Positions 19,574 to 29,977 of a stretch of DNA of 64,000 bases are shown in pieces. Source of the stretch: Quinella sp. 2Q5 (lineage in GTDB: Bacteria; Bacillota; Negativicutes; Selenomonadales; Selenomonadaceae). The stretch is taken from positions 48,573 to 112,572 of the forward strand of contig JADEZQ010000004.1 in assembly GCA_015206785.1 (NCBI GenBank). The letters run 5' to 3'. The translations under genes and the position numbers were made by a program. Below the pieces are notes generated by a model. It did no database searches. It had not been told where the DNA came from and saw only the letters and a list, made by a program, of their open reading frames with translations. Each line of letters begins with the position of its first letter. Within the stretch, counting starts at the first letter, position 1.

Positions 19574-20856
19574 CTGCACACCTCGAACGCCTCTGAAGCC
19601 GCCGCAATCGTCCGCGCAATGTCCTCGTCCGTGTGAGCCGCCGACATGAACAGCGTCTCGAACTGCGACGGCGCAAGGTAGATGCCGCGTTCCAACATCG
19701 CCGCGAAAAATTTTCGGAAGCGCGATTGATCTGCCGCCGCCGCCTCGTCAAAGTTCGTCACGGGTCGTGCGCTGAAGAAGATGCCGAACATTGAGCCCGC
19801 CCGCGGTGTTTGAATGTCGACGTGCGACTTGATTGCGGCGTTGCGAATGCCGTCGACGAGCTTTGATGTTTGCGCGGAAATTTTTTCGACGACGCCTTGA
19901 GCCTGCAACATCGTCAACGTCTCAATGCCAGCCGTCATTGCCAACGGATTGCCGCTCAATGTGCCCGCCTGATAAATCCTGCCGTCGGGCGAAACGTTGC
20001 GCATGATGTCTTCGCGCCCGCCGTATGCCGCGCAGGGCAGACCGCCGCCGATAATTTTGCCGAGGCACGTGATGTCGGGGGCGACGGAAAATTTTTCCTG
20101 AGCACCGCCGAGCGCAACTCGAAAGCCGCACATGACTTCATCGAAGATCAGCAACGCGCCGAAGCGTTTGGTGATGTCGCGCAGTCCGCGCAGAAAATTT
20201 TCTTTCGGCAGGACCAGACCCATATTGCCCGCGACGGGTTCGACAATGACCGCGGCAATCTCCTCGCCGCACTGACCGAAGACGTTTTCGACGGCGGCAA
20301 GGTCGTTGTAGGGCAGGGCAATCGTGTCGCGTGCCGTGCCGACTGTGACGCCGGGGCTCGACGGTTCGCCGAAAGTCGCCGCGCCTGAGCCCGCCTTGAC
20401 CAGAAGACTGTCGCTGTGCCCGTGGTAACAGCCGACGAACTTGACGATTTTCTCGCGGCGAGTGAATCCTCTGGCGACACGCAACGCACTCATCGTCGCT
20501 TCCGTGCCGCTGTTGACCATGCGCATAACTTCCATCGTCGGGAAAATTTTGTTGACCAGCTTCGCCAAAGCCGTCTCCAATTGAGTCGGCGCACCGTAGC
20601 TCGTGCCGCGTTCGACAGCCCGTTTCAGCGCGGCGACAATCCGCTCGTGAGCGTGCCCGAAGATCAAAGGTCCCCAGCTCATCACGTAATCGATGTACTC
20701 GTTGCCGTCGATGTCGAAAATTTTTGAGCCCGCGCCGCGTGCAATGAACGGCGGGTTTGCGTCGACATTGCCGAACGAACGAACGGGGCTGTTCACTCCG
20801 CCGGGCATGAAACGTTTCGCCTCGTTGAAGGCGTCCAGAGATTTGCTCAAGTTCAC
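19570..20856 (-). CDS. hemL: glutamate-1-semialdehyde 2,1-aminomutase
   Basis: GTG start; [61 protein letters not shown]. Confidence 0.96.
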   Translation of the reverse strand: MNLSKSLDAFNEAKRFMPGGVNSPVRSFGNVDANPPFIARGAGSKIFDIDGNEYIDYVMSWGPLIFGHAHERIVAALKRAVERGTSYGAPTQLETALAKLVNKIFPTMEVMRMVNSGTEATMSALRVARGFTRREKIVKFVGCYHGHSDSLLVKAGSGAATFGEPSSPGVTVGTARDTIALPYNDLAAVENVFGQCGEEIAAVIVEPVAGNMGLVLPKENFLRGLRDITKRFGALLIFDEVMCGFRVALGGAQEKFSVAPDITCLGKIIGGGLPCAAYGGREDIMRNVSPDGRIYQAGTLSGNPLAMTAGIETLTMLQAQGVVEKISAQTSKLVDGIRNAAIKSHVDIQTPRAGSMFGIFFSARPVTNFDEAAAADQSRFRKFFAAMLERGIYLAPSQFETLFMSAAHTDEDIARTIAAASEAFEVCR

Positions 20857-21809
20857 GTTGTTACCTCCTCGAAAATTTTTTGCAGGTTCATCAGCCGCCG
20901 ATACAGTTCCTGCAGCGCAAGAAACATCTGCTCTTCGCTCATGCCCCGCGGGAAATCGTAAGCCTCCATAACCGCGCGGTCGTTGGCTTCGTGAGCACGC
21001 CGCAAATCTTTCGGCATCGTCAGCGGGTCGTAAAGGTCGGCATAGCTCGCGTCGGGATAGTTCGCGCGCGCCGTGAGGATCGCCATCGCCGTGCGCTCGA
21101 CCTCGCGGCTGAATGGCGGCCACGCAAAATTATTGTAGACCACCGTCGCCGAGTAGCGGTAGCGGCTCGTCAGTCGCCCGCAGACCACGCGCATCCACGC
21201 CATATGCGGCAGGCTCGTCAAAACGCCGAAGTGCCACAGCTTCGCGCCGGGGATCATCAGATTTGCGTCGCTGCAGATAATTTCGCTCGGCATGTAGCCA
21301 ATCGGAATGTAGTCGCGGCGTTCGGAGCTGACGCGCGGCACGAGAAGATACTCCGTCTTCGGTTGGCGTCGTTCCCCGAAAAGCCACGGCGTATCAGCAA
21401 GGTTGCGCGTTGCCTCGCGTTTGCTCATTAGACGATATTTGCGAACGTCTTGCACACGCTGATAGACGAGCGGCATGCGTCGCAGTTCATTCGGCGGACA
21501 ATCCACGAGCCACAGACAATATCGCGGCAGGTTGTTGATAAATTCGTTTGCGCCGACGAATTGACGGACGTACTTGGCGGCAAGCGGGTTCTTTGCAACA
21601 AGTTCGTCGCGTTCGGCAGGAGACAAGAGCAATCCGCCACCGTCATTGGGCATGCTGCCGAAGATCATTCGCGGCACGTTGTAGAACGGTTCGCTGTCGT
21701 GCAGATAAGTTCGGCGAGCCGTCCGCGCAAAAAAAATCGGCAGGTCGTTGCAATAGAATTCGCTGACTTCGGCTTCGATGTGACCGCCGCCGATGAAGAG
21801 CTTGACCAC
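20853..21809 (-). CDS. stand-alone C-terminal (TRD + C-terminal) part of an MmeI-type DNA methyltransferase/RM protein
   Basis: [23 protein letters not shown]...[37 protein letters not shown]...[28 protein letters not shown]...[41 protein letters not shown]; no SAM-binding or NPPY methyltransferase motifs. Confidence 0.8.
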   Translation of the reverse strand: MVKLFIGGGHIEAEVSEFYCNDLPIFFARTARRTYLHDSEPFYNVPRMIFGSMPNDGGGLLLSPAERDELVAKNPLAAKYVRQFVGANEFINNLPRYCLWLVDCPPNELRRMPLVYQRVQDVRKYRLMSKREATRNLADTPWLFGERRQPKTEYLLVPRVSSERRDYIPIGYMPSEIICSDANLMIPGAKLWHFGVLTSLPHMAWMRVVCGRLTSRYRYSATVVYNNFAWPPFSREVERTAMAILTARANYPDASYADLYDPLTMPKDLRRAHEANDRAVMEAYDFPRGMSEEQMFLALQELYRRLMNLQKIFEEVTT

Positions 21810-21833
21810 GTCATCACCTCCGAAATTTTTTCG

Positions 21834-21862
21834 ATTGTATCACGGCGGCGAACGGTTGCCAA
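21834..21862 (-). promoter_or_regulatory. promoter for MmeI-fragment-hemL operon
   Basis: Reverse strand TTGGCA-17 bp-TACAAT. Confidence 0.65.
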
Positions 21863-21883
21863 TAAAATTTTCGGCGGTAGAAT
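21856..21883 (+). promoter_or_regulatory. divergent promoter for EamA gene, -35 overlapping the opposite promoter
   Basis: TTGCCA-16 bp-TAGAAT. Confidence 0.55.
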
Positions 21884-21903
21884 GTGTAGCCGAGGTGACG
21901 ATA

Positions 21904-22827
21904 TTGAGCAGGACATTGGCATTGATCTTCGTGGGTGCGGCGGGAATTTTCTGGGCGAGTTCGGGCGTGGCGGTGCAAGATTTTTTCGCGCACTCGGAAA
22001 AATCCGCGATGGAGCTGACGAACGTTCGCATGTGCACGGCGGGCGCGTTGTTGATAGCGATTGCGGCGCGGCGTCGGAATTTTTGGCGGTCGCTCGGCTT
22101 GCTGAATCGGCACGGGCGGCTTTGGCTGGACGTTGTGGTTTACGGGGTAATCGGCGTGATGTTCATGCAGTTCACGTACTTTCAAGCGATATCAATCGGC
22201 GGGGCGGCGGCCACGACAGTCATCACCTACGCTTGTCCGGCGATGGTCGTGCTGTGGGAATCGGCGTATCACAGAAAATTTCCCAAGCGCGGCGAAGTGT
22301 TGGCGGTCGTCCTGGCGATGAGCGGCGTCTTCCTGCTCGTGACCGGCGGCAACCCGACGAAGATGTTGGTGCCGATAGGCTGCGTGGTGTGGAGCTTGTT
22401 GAGCGGCGCGGCGTTCGCGTTCAGCGCAATCTTCCCGAAGCACCTGTTCGCAAAAAAAATAGACCCGTACTTTTTGACGGGCGTTGGAATGTTTATCGGC
22501 GGGCTCACGACGTTCGCGCTGATTGACGATTGGAGCTGGGCTCCGTTCGCGGCGGCGGACGTGTTCTTTGACGTGACGTGGATAATCGTCTTCGGGACGG
22601 TGGCGGCGTTCCTGAGCTTCAACGCGGGCTTGCGATTCCTCACGCCCGAAGAAGCGTCGATCACCGCCACGACAGAGCCCGCCGCGTCAGTCGTCATCAG
22701 CCGGATAATTTTCGGCACGGCGTTCGGCGTCGTCGAGTCCGTCGGAATTGTGCTGGTGATGTTGGCGATAGTCGCGCCGTCGATAATCAAGAGCGTTCCC
22801 AAATCAGCGCAACAGTCACGCCTTTGA
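21904..22827 (+). CDS. EamA/DMT-family transporter
   Basis: LSRTLALIFVGAAGIFWASSGVAVQDFFAHS...; ten TM pattern; TTG start. Confidence 0.85.
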   Translation: MSRTLALIFVGAAGIFWASSGVAVQDFFAHSEKSAMELTNVRMCTAGALLIAIAARRRNFWRSLGLLNRHGRLWLDVVVYGVIGVMFMQFTYFQAISIGGAAATTVITYACPAMVVLWESAYHRKFPKRGEVLAVVLAMSGVFLLVTGGNPTKMLVPIGCVVWSLLSGAAFAFSAIFPKHLFAKKIDPYFLTGVGMFIGGLTTFALIDDWSWAPFAAADVFFDVTWIIVFGTVAAFLSFNAGLRFLTPEEASITATTEPAASVVISRIIFGTAFGVVESVGIVLVMLAIVAPSIIKSVPKSAQQSRL

Positions 22828-23680
22828 ACACGGTCTTGGGCAGGGCGAAGCGTCCGTCTTTCACGCAACACAGTGCCGCCGCCTCACAGACGTTGCTCAC
22901 GCCGACGGAACGCAGGACGAACTTCGACTCCGCCAACTTGTATTCGGCGATCTTCTTCTGCAGTTCGATGGCGGAAAAAAATTTTATCTCAAGCCCCATC
23001 ACTTCCGCCAACGACAGCAAACCCGGTTCCTCACGCTTGGCGTCCGCGCTCGCCAAAAGTTTCACGCGCTCTATCGGCTGATGAATCATGGCGCAGGCTC
23101 GTTGCAGTGCCTCAAAAATTTTCAGCGACGAAGTGCCGCGTCTGCAACCGATGCCCGCGATTAAGTTCTGCGGGACGAGATTCAGCCGGACGTCGCCCGC
23201 CGTGACGAAAACATCTTCGCCGCGCAGGATAGCCGTGTTGATGACCTTGATTGCCTCCTTCGGTTCGGGCAGCAGTCCGAGCTTTGAGGCGATGGCGTCG
23301 ATGGAAATTTTCCCCGCCACGTCCGTCGCGGTGGTGATGACGGGATTCGCCTCAAGTGCCTTGGCAATTTCAATCGTGAGATCGTTTGCCCGCCCGACGT
23401 GCCCGCTGAGAAGGCTGATGACGTTTTGCCCGCGCTCGTCCACGACGATGACTGCGGGGTCGCTCAGCTTGCTGACGATGTGCGGGGCAATCATGCGCAC
23501 GGCAATTCCCGCCGCGCAAACAAATATAAGTCCGTCAAACCTGCCGAACAGATCCGCGACGAGCTCGGCAAGGTTGGTGAAATTTTTTCCGCGGGCGAAC
23601 GTTTGACCGCCGACCTTCGCGGAAATTTTTGCGGCAACGTGTGCGCCGCTCGATGTTAGGGAAATTATTGCGGTTCTCAA
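22787..23680 (-). CDS. cbiG: cobalt-precorrin-5A hydrolase CbiG
   Basis: LIFVCAAGIAVRMIAPHIVSKLSDPAVIVVDERGQNVISLLSGHVGRANDLT; IAGIGCRRGT. Confidence 0.93.
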   Translation of the reverse strand: MRTAIISLTSSGAHVAAKISAKVGGQTFARGKNFTNLAELVADLFGRFDGLIFVCAAGIAVRMIAPHIVSKLSDPAVIVVDERGQNVISLLSGHVGRANDLTIEIAKALEANPVITTATDVAGKISIDAIASKLGLLPEPKEAIKVINTAILRGEDVFVTAGDVRLNLVPQNLIAGIGCRRGTSSLKIFEALQRACAMIHQPIERVKLLASADAKREEPGLLSLAEVMGLEIKFFSAIELQKKIAEYKLAESKFVLRSVGVSNVCEAAALCCVKDGRFALPKTVFKGVTVALIWERS

Positions 23681-23681
23681 T

Positions 23682-24449
23682 TTAATCTCTCGCCTGCCTG
23701 AAAATGTGACTGAACTTTGGGGAATACAGCTGCGACATTTCGTAATGCTCACGTTTGGCGTTGAGGCAGTGCCCCACGACGATCATTGCGGTGCGGTCGA
23801 TATTGGCGTCTCTGACCTGCTGGACGATGGTGTCGAGTCTGCCGCGGATAATTTTCTCTTCGCCCGGCCAAGAAGCTTTGTAGACGACGGCAATCGGCGT
23901 TGAGGACTTGAAGCCCGCGCTCAAAAGATCCTGCTTGACTTCCGCCAGCAGATTGACCGACAGGAAGATACACAGCGTCGTTTTGTGTTGAGCGAGTTTC
24001 TTGAGGGATTCGGTGTCGGGGACGGGCGTCTTGCCGCCGCGGCGCGTGATGATGACCGTCTGCGTGATGCCCGGCAAGGTGTATTCCTGCTTGAGAGCCG
24101 CCGCCGCCGCCAGGAACGAGCTGACACCGGGCGTAACGTCGAAGTCAATGCCGCGCTCTTGCATGGCGTCCATCTGCTCTTGAATCGCGCCGTAAATCGA
24201 CGGGTCGCCCGTGTGCAGGCGGACGGTCGTCTTGCCGGCCTTCTCTGCAAGCGAAATGACGTGGAGGATTTCCTCGTGCATCATCTGCGCGGAGTTGTAG
24301 ATTTGTGCTTCGGGCTTGCAAAATTTCAGCAGGTCGGGATTGACCAGCGAGCCCGCATAAATCACAACGTCCGCCGCGCTAAGCAGTCTGTGACCTTTGA
24401 GGGTGAGGAGCTCTGGATCGCCCGGACCTGCGCCTACTATGTGAACCAT
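23682..24449 (-). CDS. cbiF: precorrin-4 C11-methyltransferase (CbiF/CobM)
   Basis: MVHIVGAGPGDPELLTLKGHRLLSAADVVIYAGSLVNPDLL. Confidence 0.95.
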   Translation of the reverse strand: MVHIVGAGPGDPELLTLKGHRLLSAADVVIYAGSLVNPDLLKFCKPEAQIYNSAQMMHEEILHVISLAEKAGKTTVRLHTGDPSIYGAIQEQMDAMQERGIDFDVTPGVSSFLAAAAALKQEYTLPGITQTVIITRRGGKTPVPDTESLKKLAQHKTTLCIFLSVNLLAEVKQDLLSAGFKSSTPIAVVYKASWPGEEKIIRGRLDTIVQQVRDANIDRTAMIVVGHCLNAKREHYEMSQLYSPKFSHIFRQARD

Positions 24450-24574
24450 TGCCGATACCACCTTCCGAATAATTTCAGATATTCTATCACGCGACGGCAG
24501 ACATTGCTACCAAAAAAATTCTTGTTCGCGAAAAAATTTTGTGCTATGATTCACTCGACACGGAGGTGATGGTT

Positions 24575-25456
24575 ATGCCAACGATCAACGGAACGAATCC
24601 TTACGTCAACCAAATCAACCGCATCAACTCTGCCGCGCAGACCACGATGCAAAGAATTTCCACGGGCTCGAACTATCCGCGTGCTGCTTACGGCGCGTCG
24701 GAATACGCCATCAACGCCCGACTGACTTCCAACATCGGCGCGACACGCCAATCAATTCAGAACACCCAAAACATCAGCGCGATGATCCGCACGGCGGCCG
24801 GTGCCACGGGCAACACAATCAACGCACTCACCGACATCAAGGCACAGCTCGTCAACGCCGCCAACGACTCCAACACCAACATTGACCGCCGCGCCATTCA
24901 GCAGAACATCACGCAGCTCGTCCGCCAAATCGACGAGAACGCTTACGTCGAATACAACGGGCAACGCATTCTCGACGGCTCGCGCGAAAGCTTGACGCTC
25001 TCCGGCATTGACGGCTACGAAAATTTTCGGCTCGGCAATCTCCGTTCGCAAGCTTTGGGCTTGACGGACGCGCAGGGCAATGTTAGAATCGACGCGTCGA
25101 CTGTCGAAGCGGCGAACAATTCCCTGGCGATTGTCGACGACGCGTTGAACGTCGCGGGCGGCAGTTTGAATTCCCTGCAGTTCGCCGAGGATTTTGTCAA
25201 CGAAGGCATTTCGCTCGACAGGGCACTGGACGAGGCAACCACGCAAGGCGCACAGCTTCAGCGGCTGGAATTCCAAGAGGCAAATTATACGACGATGGAA
25301 GAGAATCAGCTTGCCGCGCAGTCCGCCTCAGACGACGCCGACATCGCGCAACAAGTCACCAATCTTCGCAATCAGCAGGTTCAACAGCAACTGGCACTGT
25401 TCGCCACGACAATGTTCAACCAAAACCGCGCAAGCATCCTGAATCTCTTGCAATGA
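24575..25456 (+). CDS. atypical flagellin
   Basis: MPTINGTNPYVNQINRINSAAQTTMQRISTGSNYPRAAYGASEYAINARLTSNI...; C-terminal QQQLALFATTMFNQNRASILNLLQ; GGAGG RBS. Confidence 0.82.
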   Translation: MPTINGTNPYVNQINRINSAAQTTMQRISTGSNYPRAAYGASEYAINARLTSNIGATRQSIQNTQNISAMIRTAAGATGNTINALTDIKAQLVNAANDSNTNIDRRAIQQNITQLVRQIDENAYVEYNGQRILDGSRESLTLSGIDGYENFRLGNLRSQALGLTDAQGNVRIDASTVEAANNSLAIVDDALNVAGGSLNSLQFAEDFVNEGISLDRALDEATTQGAQLQRLEFQEANYTTMEENQLAAQSASDDADIAQQVTNLRNQQVQQQLALFATTMFNQNRASILNLLQ

Positions 25457-25460
25457 GCAG

Positions 25461-25534
25461 GCGGGCATGGTTCATCGGTAGAATGCGAGCTTCCCAAGCT
25501 TGAGAGGTGGGTTCGATTCCCATTGCCCGCTCCA
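25461..25534 (+). tRNA. tRNA-Gly (anticodon CCC), CCA encoded
   Basis: GCGGGCA/TGCCCGC acceptor, anticodon arm CGAGC-TTCCCAA-GCTTG, T-arm GTGGG-TTCGATT-CCCAT, 3' CCA. Confidence 0.95.
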
Positions 25535-25545
25535 ATCGAAAATTC

Positions 25546-25574
25546 AAGGGCACGTCAACGGCGTGTCCTTTTAA
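25546..25574 (+). terminator. terminator after tRNA-Gly
   Basis: AAGGgCACG-tcaacgg-CGTGtCCTTTT. Confidence 0.6.
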
Positions 25575-25674
25575 CTTGCAATTTCCGTAAAGCGTGGTAT
25601 AATTCGGGCGTATCGATTCAGGCTCAAGCCTGCGTCGGTCGACAGAATTTTTTGGTCGTAAGGAGATTTTTTTG

Positions 25675-25974
25675 ATGGCTTTTGAAGACAAAACTCTCGT
25701 GTGCAAGGACTGCGGAAAAGAATTCACCTTCAGCGCGGGCGAACAGGAATTTTATCACGAACGCGGCTTCGAGAATGAACCCGTGCGTTGCCGTGACTGC
25801 CGCGACAAACGCAGACGTAACCGCGACGGCGGCGAAGGTCGCCAGATGTTTACCGTGACATGCGCCGACTGCGGCAAGGAAACTGAAGTCCCGTTCGAAC
25901 CCAAGAACGATCGCCCCGTGTATTGTCGCGATTGCTTCAGCAGACACCGCCCCGAACGTCGCGCGCAATTCTGA
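25675..25974 (+). CDS. zinc-ribbon domain protein with two CxxC pairs per module
   Basis: TLVCKDCGKEFTFSAGEQEFYHERGFENEPVRCRDCRDKRR ... VTCADCGKETEVPFEPKNDRPVYCRDC. Confidence 0.85.
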   Translation: MAFEDKTLVCKDCGKEFTFSAGEQEFYHERGFENEPVRCRDCRDKRRRNRDGGEGRQMFTVTCADCGKETEVPFEPKNDRPVYCRDCFSRHRPERRAQF

Positions 25975-26010
25975 TTCCGCACTGCGCGAGAAATTCATAT
26001 CGGCAAAAGC

Positions 26011-26042
26011 AAAAGCCCGAAGGTCGTCTTCGGGCTTTTTTG
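26011..26042. terminator. bidirectional terminator (zinc-ribbon gene / uvrA)
   Basis: AAAAGCCCGAAG-gtcgt-CTTCGGGCTTTTTT. Confidence 0.9.
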
Positions 26043-26049
26043 TGTGATG

Positions 26050-28539
26050 TCACGGCAGAATTTTTCGCAGAGCCTGACCGGTGTAGGACGTGTCGACGCG
26101 GGCGACGTCTTCGGGCGTGCCGCAAGCGACGAGCTGACCGCCGCGGTCGCCGCCTTCGGGACCGAGGTCGATGATGTAGTCGGCGCACTTGATGACGTCG
26201 AGGTTGTGTTCGATGATGATGACAGTGTCGCCGCGGTCGACGAGCCGCTGAATCACGTCGATGAGTTTGCTCACGTCGTCGAAGTGCAAACCCGTCGTCG
26301 GTTCGTCCATGATGTAGATGTTCGCCGCACGACCGAGAGGCCGCGCCAGTTCGTAAGCGAGCTTGACGCGTTGAGCCTCGCCGCCGCTGAAGGTGTTCGC
26401 AGATTGACCCAGCTCAATGTAACCGAGCCCGACGTCGTGAAGGACTTGCAACATGCGCCGAATGGTCGGCACGTTCGCGAAAAATTCCAGCGCGTCGTCG
26501 ACGGGCATGCTCAAGACGTCGGCAATGTTCGCGCCTTTGTAGGTGACTTCAAGCGTCTCGGCGTTGAAGCGTTTGCCGCCGCAGACGTCGCACGTGACGA
26601 AGACATCGGGCAGGAAGTTCATCGGGATGCGCAGGACGCCGTTGCCGCCGCAGCTCTCGCACCTGCCGCCCTTGACGTTGAAGCTGAATCGTCCCGCCTT
26701 GTAGCCGCGAACCTTCGCGCCGTTGGTCTCGGCAAAAAGTTTTCGGATGTGGTCAGCGACGCCGGTATAGGTCGCGATGTTCGAGCGCGGCGTCCGTCCG
26801 ATTGGATCCTGGTCGATCATCGTGACTTTGCTCACGCCGTCGGGCAGTGTCTCTTGCAGGTGCGGGAAAATAATTTCTTCGACGAGCGTCGACTTGCCCG
26901 AACCCGATACGCCCGTCACCAGAGTCAGCGCGTTGAGCGGGACGTTGACCGTGATGTTCTTTAGGTTGTTCTTGCAGGCGTCGGCGAACGTCAGCATTCG
27001 GTCGATTGGTCGGCGCGTTGATGGCACGAGAATTTTTTTGCGCCCGCTCAAATAATCGCCCGTCAAAGAATTTTTCGCGCGAGCAATTGCATCAGCTGTG
27101 CCCTGCGCGATGACCGAGCCGCCGAATTTCCCTGCGCCGCGCCCGATGTCGACGATGTTGTCCGCCGCGCGAATGGTCTCCTCGTCGTGTTCAACGACTA
27201 TCAGCGTGTTGCCCAGGTCGCGAAGATTTTTCAGCGTCGCCAAAAGTTTTTGATTGTCGTGCTGATGAAGACCGATTGACGGTTCGTCGAGGACGTAAAG
27301 CACGCCCGTCAACGCCGAGCCGATTTGCGTCGCCAGCCTGATGCGTTGGGATTCGCCGCCGCTCAATGTCGCCGACTTGCGCGAAAGACTCAGGTAATCA
27401 AGCCCGACGTCGCACAGGAAATTCAGCCGCGAGTTGATCTCCTTGAGAACCTGCGCGGCGATTTTTTTGTCGGCACCGTCGAGGGCAAGCGTCGCGAAAA
27501 AATTTTTGCACGCGTCCACGCTCATGGCGCAGACTTCGGCAATGTTCATATCGCCCACGCGCACGCTCAACGCTTCGGGTTTAAGGCGGTGACCGTGGCA
27601 GGCGGGGCAGACGTCTTCGGGCAGGTCGGTCGTCTTGAAGTCGTGAACCGCCGCCATCCACTCATACATCGTCGACCATTCGCGCACATCGAAAATTTTT
27701 CCGAGCCCGCTGCACGTGGGGCAGGCACCCTTCGGGCTGTTGAACGAGAACAGCTGCGGCGTGATGTCGGGCAAACTTATTCCGCAATCGACGCAAGCAT
27801 TTCGTTCGCTGAAGGTCAGCGTTTCCGAATCCGTTTCCACGAAGACGATGCCGTTGCCGAACTTCAACGCAGTCTCCAACGAATCAGCCAGCCGCGAGCG
27901 AATACCGTCGCGTTTAATCAGGCGGTCGACGACGAGATCAATGGAATGCTTCTTCGTCTTGGCTAGGGAAATTTTTTCGCCGAGGTCGCGAATCACGCCG
28001 TCGACTTTGACGCGCACGAATCCCGCCGCGCTCAATCGGTCGAGAACGTCTTTGTGCGTGCCCTTGCGATGATTGACGACGGGCGCGAGCAATGTGAACC
28101 GCGTGCCCTCGTCGAGCTTGAGTATCTGCGTCAAGATTTGGTCGAGGCTCATGCTGCGGACGGGCTTGCCGCATTTTGGGCAGTGAGCTTTGCCGACACG
28201 CGCGAACAGCAGTCGCAGGTAATCATAAATCTCCGTGACGGTGCCGACAGTCGAGCGGGGATTGTTATTGGTCGTCTTCTGGTTGATGGCGATTGCCGGA
28301 CTCAAGCCTTCGATGAGTTCGACGTCGGGCTTGTCGGGCAGACCGAGAAATTGCCGCGCATAACTCGACAGCGACTCCATGTAGCGGCGTTGACCTTCGG
28401 CGTAAATGGTGTCGAAGGCGAGCGAACTTTTGCCGCTACCGCTGACGCCCGTGACGACGACGAGTTTGTCGCGCGGAATGTCGATGCTGATGTTCTTGAG
28501 GTTGTGGACGCGTGCTCCGCGAATCTTAATCGAATCCAA
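26050..28539 (-). CDS. uvrA: excinuclease ABC subunit A
   Basis: [53 protein letters not shown]; two ABC signatures; TTG start. Confidence 0.97.
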   Translation of the reverse strand: MDSIKIRGARVHNLKNISIDIPRDKLVVVTGVSGSGKSSLAFDTIYAEGQRRYMESLSSYARQFLGLPDKPDVELIEGLSPAIAINQKTTNNNPRSTVGTVTEIYDYLRLLFARVGKAHCPKCGKPVRSMSLDQILTQILKLDEGTRFTLLAPVVNHRKGTHKDVLDRLSAAGFVRVKVDGVIRDLGEKISLAKTKKHSIDLVVDRLIKRDGIRSRLADSLETALKFGNGIVFVETDSETLTFSERNACVDCGISLPDITPQLFSFNSPKGACPTCSGLGKIFDVREWSTMYEWMAAVHDFKTTDLPEDVCPACHGHRLKPEALSVRVGDMNIAEVCAMSVDACKNFFATLALDGADKKIAAQVLKEINSRLNFLCDVGLDYLSLSRKSATLSGGESQRIRLATQIGSALTGVLYVLDEPSIGLHQHDNQKLLATLKNLRDLGNTLIVVEHDEETIRAADNIVDIGRGAGKFGGSVIAQGTADAIARAKNSLTGDYLSGRKKILVPSTRRPIDRMLTFADACKNNLKNITVNVPLNALTLVTGVSGSGKSTLVEEIIFPHLQETLPDGVSKVTMIDQDPIGRTPRSNIATYTGVADHIRKLFAETNGAKVRGYKAGRFSFNVKGGRCESCGGNGVLRIPMNFLPDVFVTCDVCGGKRFNAETLEVTYKGANIADVLSMPVDDALEFFANVPTIRRMLQVLHDVGLGYIELGQSANTFSGGEAQRVKLAYELARPLGRAANIYIMDEPTTGLHFDDVSKLIDVIQRLVDRGDTVIIIEHNLDVIKCADYIIDLGPEGGDRGGQLVACGTPEDVARVDTSYTGQALRKILP

Positions 28540-28663
28540 GCTGTTCCCTCCAAAAATTTTCCGCAACGTTCAGGCGCGGCGATTGCTTGCGTTCGTCGGA
28601 AATTTTACCGCGAACACTGGATGCAACGTCACGTTGCCGCCGCTAATCTCAATCGAATCCACG

Positions 28664-29926
28664 TCACGCCTTCCGATTCCTAAACTGATTGACCGTCGAC
28701 GAAAAATTTTCCGCGTGTGCAATGTAATAGCGTTCGTCGTCGGGCAGGTTGTCGTAATCGAAATACCACGGCAGATGTCGGGCGCGAAGGTCGCCGGCCG
28801 TGCGCATGGCAAGCCGAACGCTGTAGTGGCGAACGTTGGCATAGAGCGCGAACGTCGTATCCACCTGCGTGAAATAAAGTTCGTCGCCCACGCGCGAGCC
28901 GTCGTAGTAATCCGATTCGATCTTCTTCATGCGGTCGCTTTGGAAGAACGTGATGTCTTCCCAGACGAGACCGAGCCCAACCTTGCGAATCTCGTGGTTG
29001 TCGCCGAGAATTTCCATCAGCCGCTTGAGAAAATCTTTCGGGCAATCTTCCGCGGGCACGACGTCGGGGTCGGTGTAGACGTACGGCGTGGCGATGTTGA
29101 GCCGCTCCAAAATGTTCGACAGCCACAGAGCCTTGAAGCCGAAATTTTTTTCCAGGCGAATGATTTTGACGCGACGATCCGTTTCGAGCGCGGCATAGTA
29201 TTCGAGCAACGGCGGATAGGTCGAGGCGTTGTCGAGCACGAAAATTTTTCGGTAGCCGGCGTCGAGCAGCCAATCAATCTGCCGCCGCATGACGCCGAGC
29301 CTGTCGCGGGCGTTGATGAAAATCGGCACGTCGCGCCAGTTCGGAAAGTTCCACAGGCTTTTGACTTCGCGGGCGAGGTTTTCAATCGAACGTTGCCGCG
29401 CGAGCTTGAGGTTGCGTTTGGCTTCGGGGAAGTCGGCTTTCATCGCCAGAGCCCGTTCGTAAAACGGAATCGCCGCGTCGAAGTCGCCCGTCAACATCAA
29501 ACAGTTCGCGCGATAAAACAAACTCAGCTCGTCGGCGTCGTCCCAATGAGCGGCACGAATTTGGTCGTAGCGGTCAAAAATTTTCGCCGCCTGCGCAAAG
29601 TTGCCCGTCACGTACAAACCGCGGGCGAGCAGATACATCATGTGGAAGAACTTGTCGAAGGTGGAGACGTTGTCGCGGGCGAGAGATATCAGATAATTTT
29701 TCGCACGGACGCCGTCGCCGTCGCTCAAGAGTTTCGTCACGCGGTGAATCAGAACGTTGACGTGCTCGGCTATGCGCAAGTCCCGCGGCGGAATTTCGTT
29801 ACCGCGTCCGCTTTGAATCATAACGTTGCAGTGTTCGTTGACGGCGGCGATTATGTCGCTCATCGTGTCAAAGTCGTCGGAGGTGCGTGCGGCTTCAAAG
29901 TCCGCGTAAATTTTATCGAAGTCCAT
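28664..29926 (-). CDS. TPR domain plus glycosyltransferase-like fusion
   Basis: TPR-like [23 protein letters not shown].../[19 protein letters not shown] then [43 protein letters not shown] and [13 protein letters not shown]. Confidence 0.75.
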   Translation of the reverse strand: MDFDKIYADFEAARTSDDFDTMSDIIAAVNEHCNVMIQSGRGNEIPPRDLRIAEHVNVLIHRVTKLLSDGDGVRAKNYLISLARDNVSTFDKFFHMMYLLARGLYVTGNFAQAAKIFDRYDQIRAAHWDDADELSLFYRANCLMLTGDFDAAIPFYERALAMKADFPEAKRNLKLARQRSIENLAREVKSLWNFPNWRDVPIFINARDRLGVMRRQIDWLLDAGYRKIFVLDNASTYPPLLEYYAALETDRRVKIIRLEKNFGFKALWLSNILERLNIATPYVYTDPDVVPAEDCPKDFLKRLMEILGDNHEIRKVGLGLVWEDITFFQSDRMKKIESDYYDGSRVGDELYFTQVDTTFALYANVRHYSVRLAMRTAGDLRARHLPWYFDYDNLPDDERYYIAHAENFSSTVNQFRNRKA

Positions 29927-29933
29927 CGTGTTG

Positions 29934-29966
29934 CCTCCCAAAAAAATAATCCCGCCTGCGCGGGAA
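29934..29966 (-). terminator. terminator-like hairpin between yvyF-like gene and TPR-GT gene
   Basis: Reverse strand CCCGC-gcag-GCGGGATTATTTTTTT immediately followed by GGGAGG RBS. Confidence 0.75.
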
Positions 29967-29977
29967 ATGAGATCGGT

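Noticed and set aside
24449-24575. Possible cobalamin riboswitch upstream of cbiF
   Set aside because: No B12-box-like conserved segment seen and the gap is too short for a full riboswitch together with the divergent flagellin promoter.
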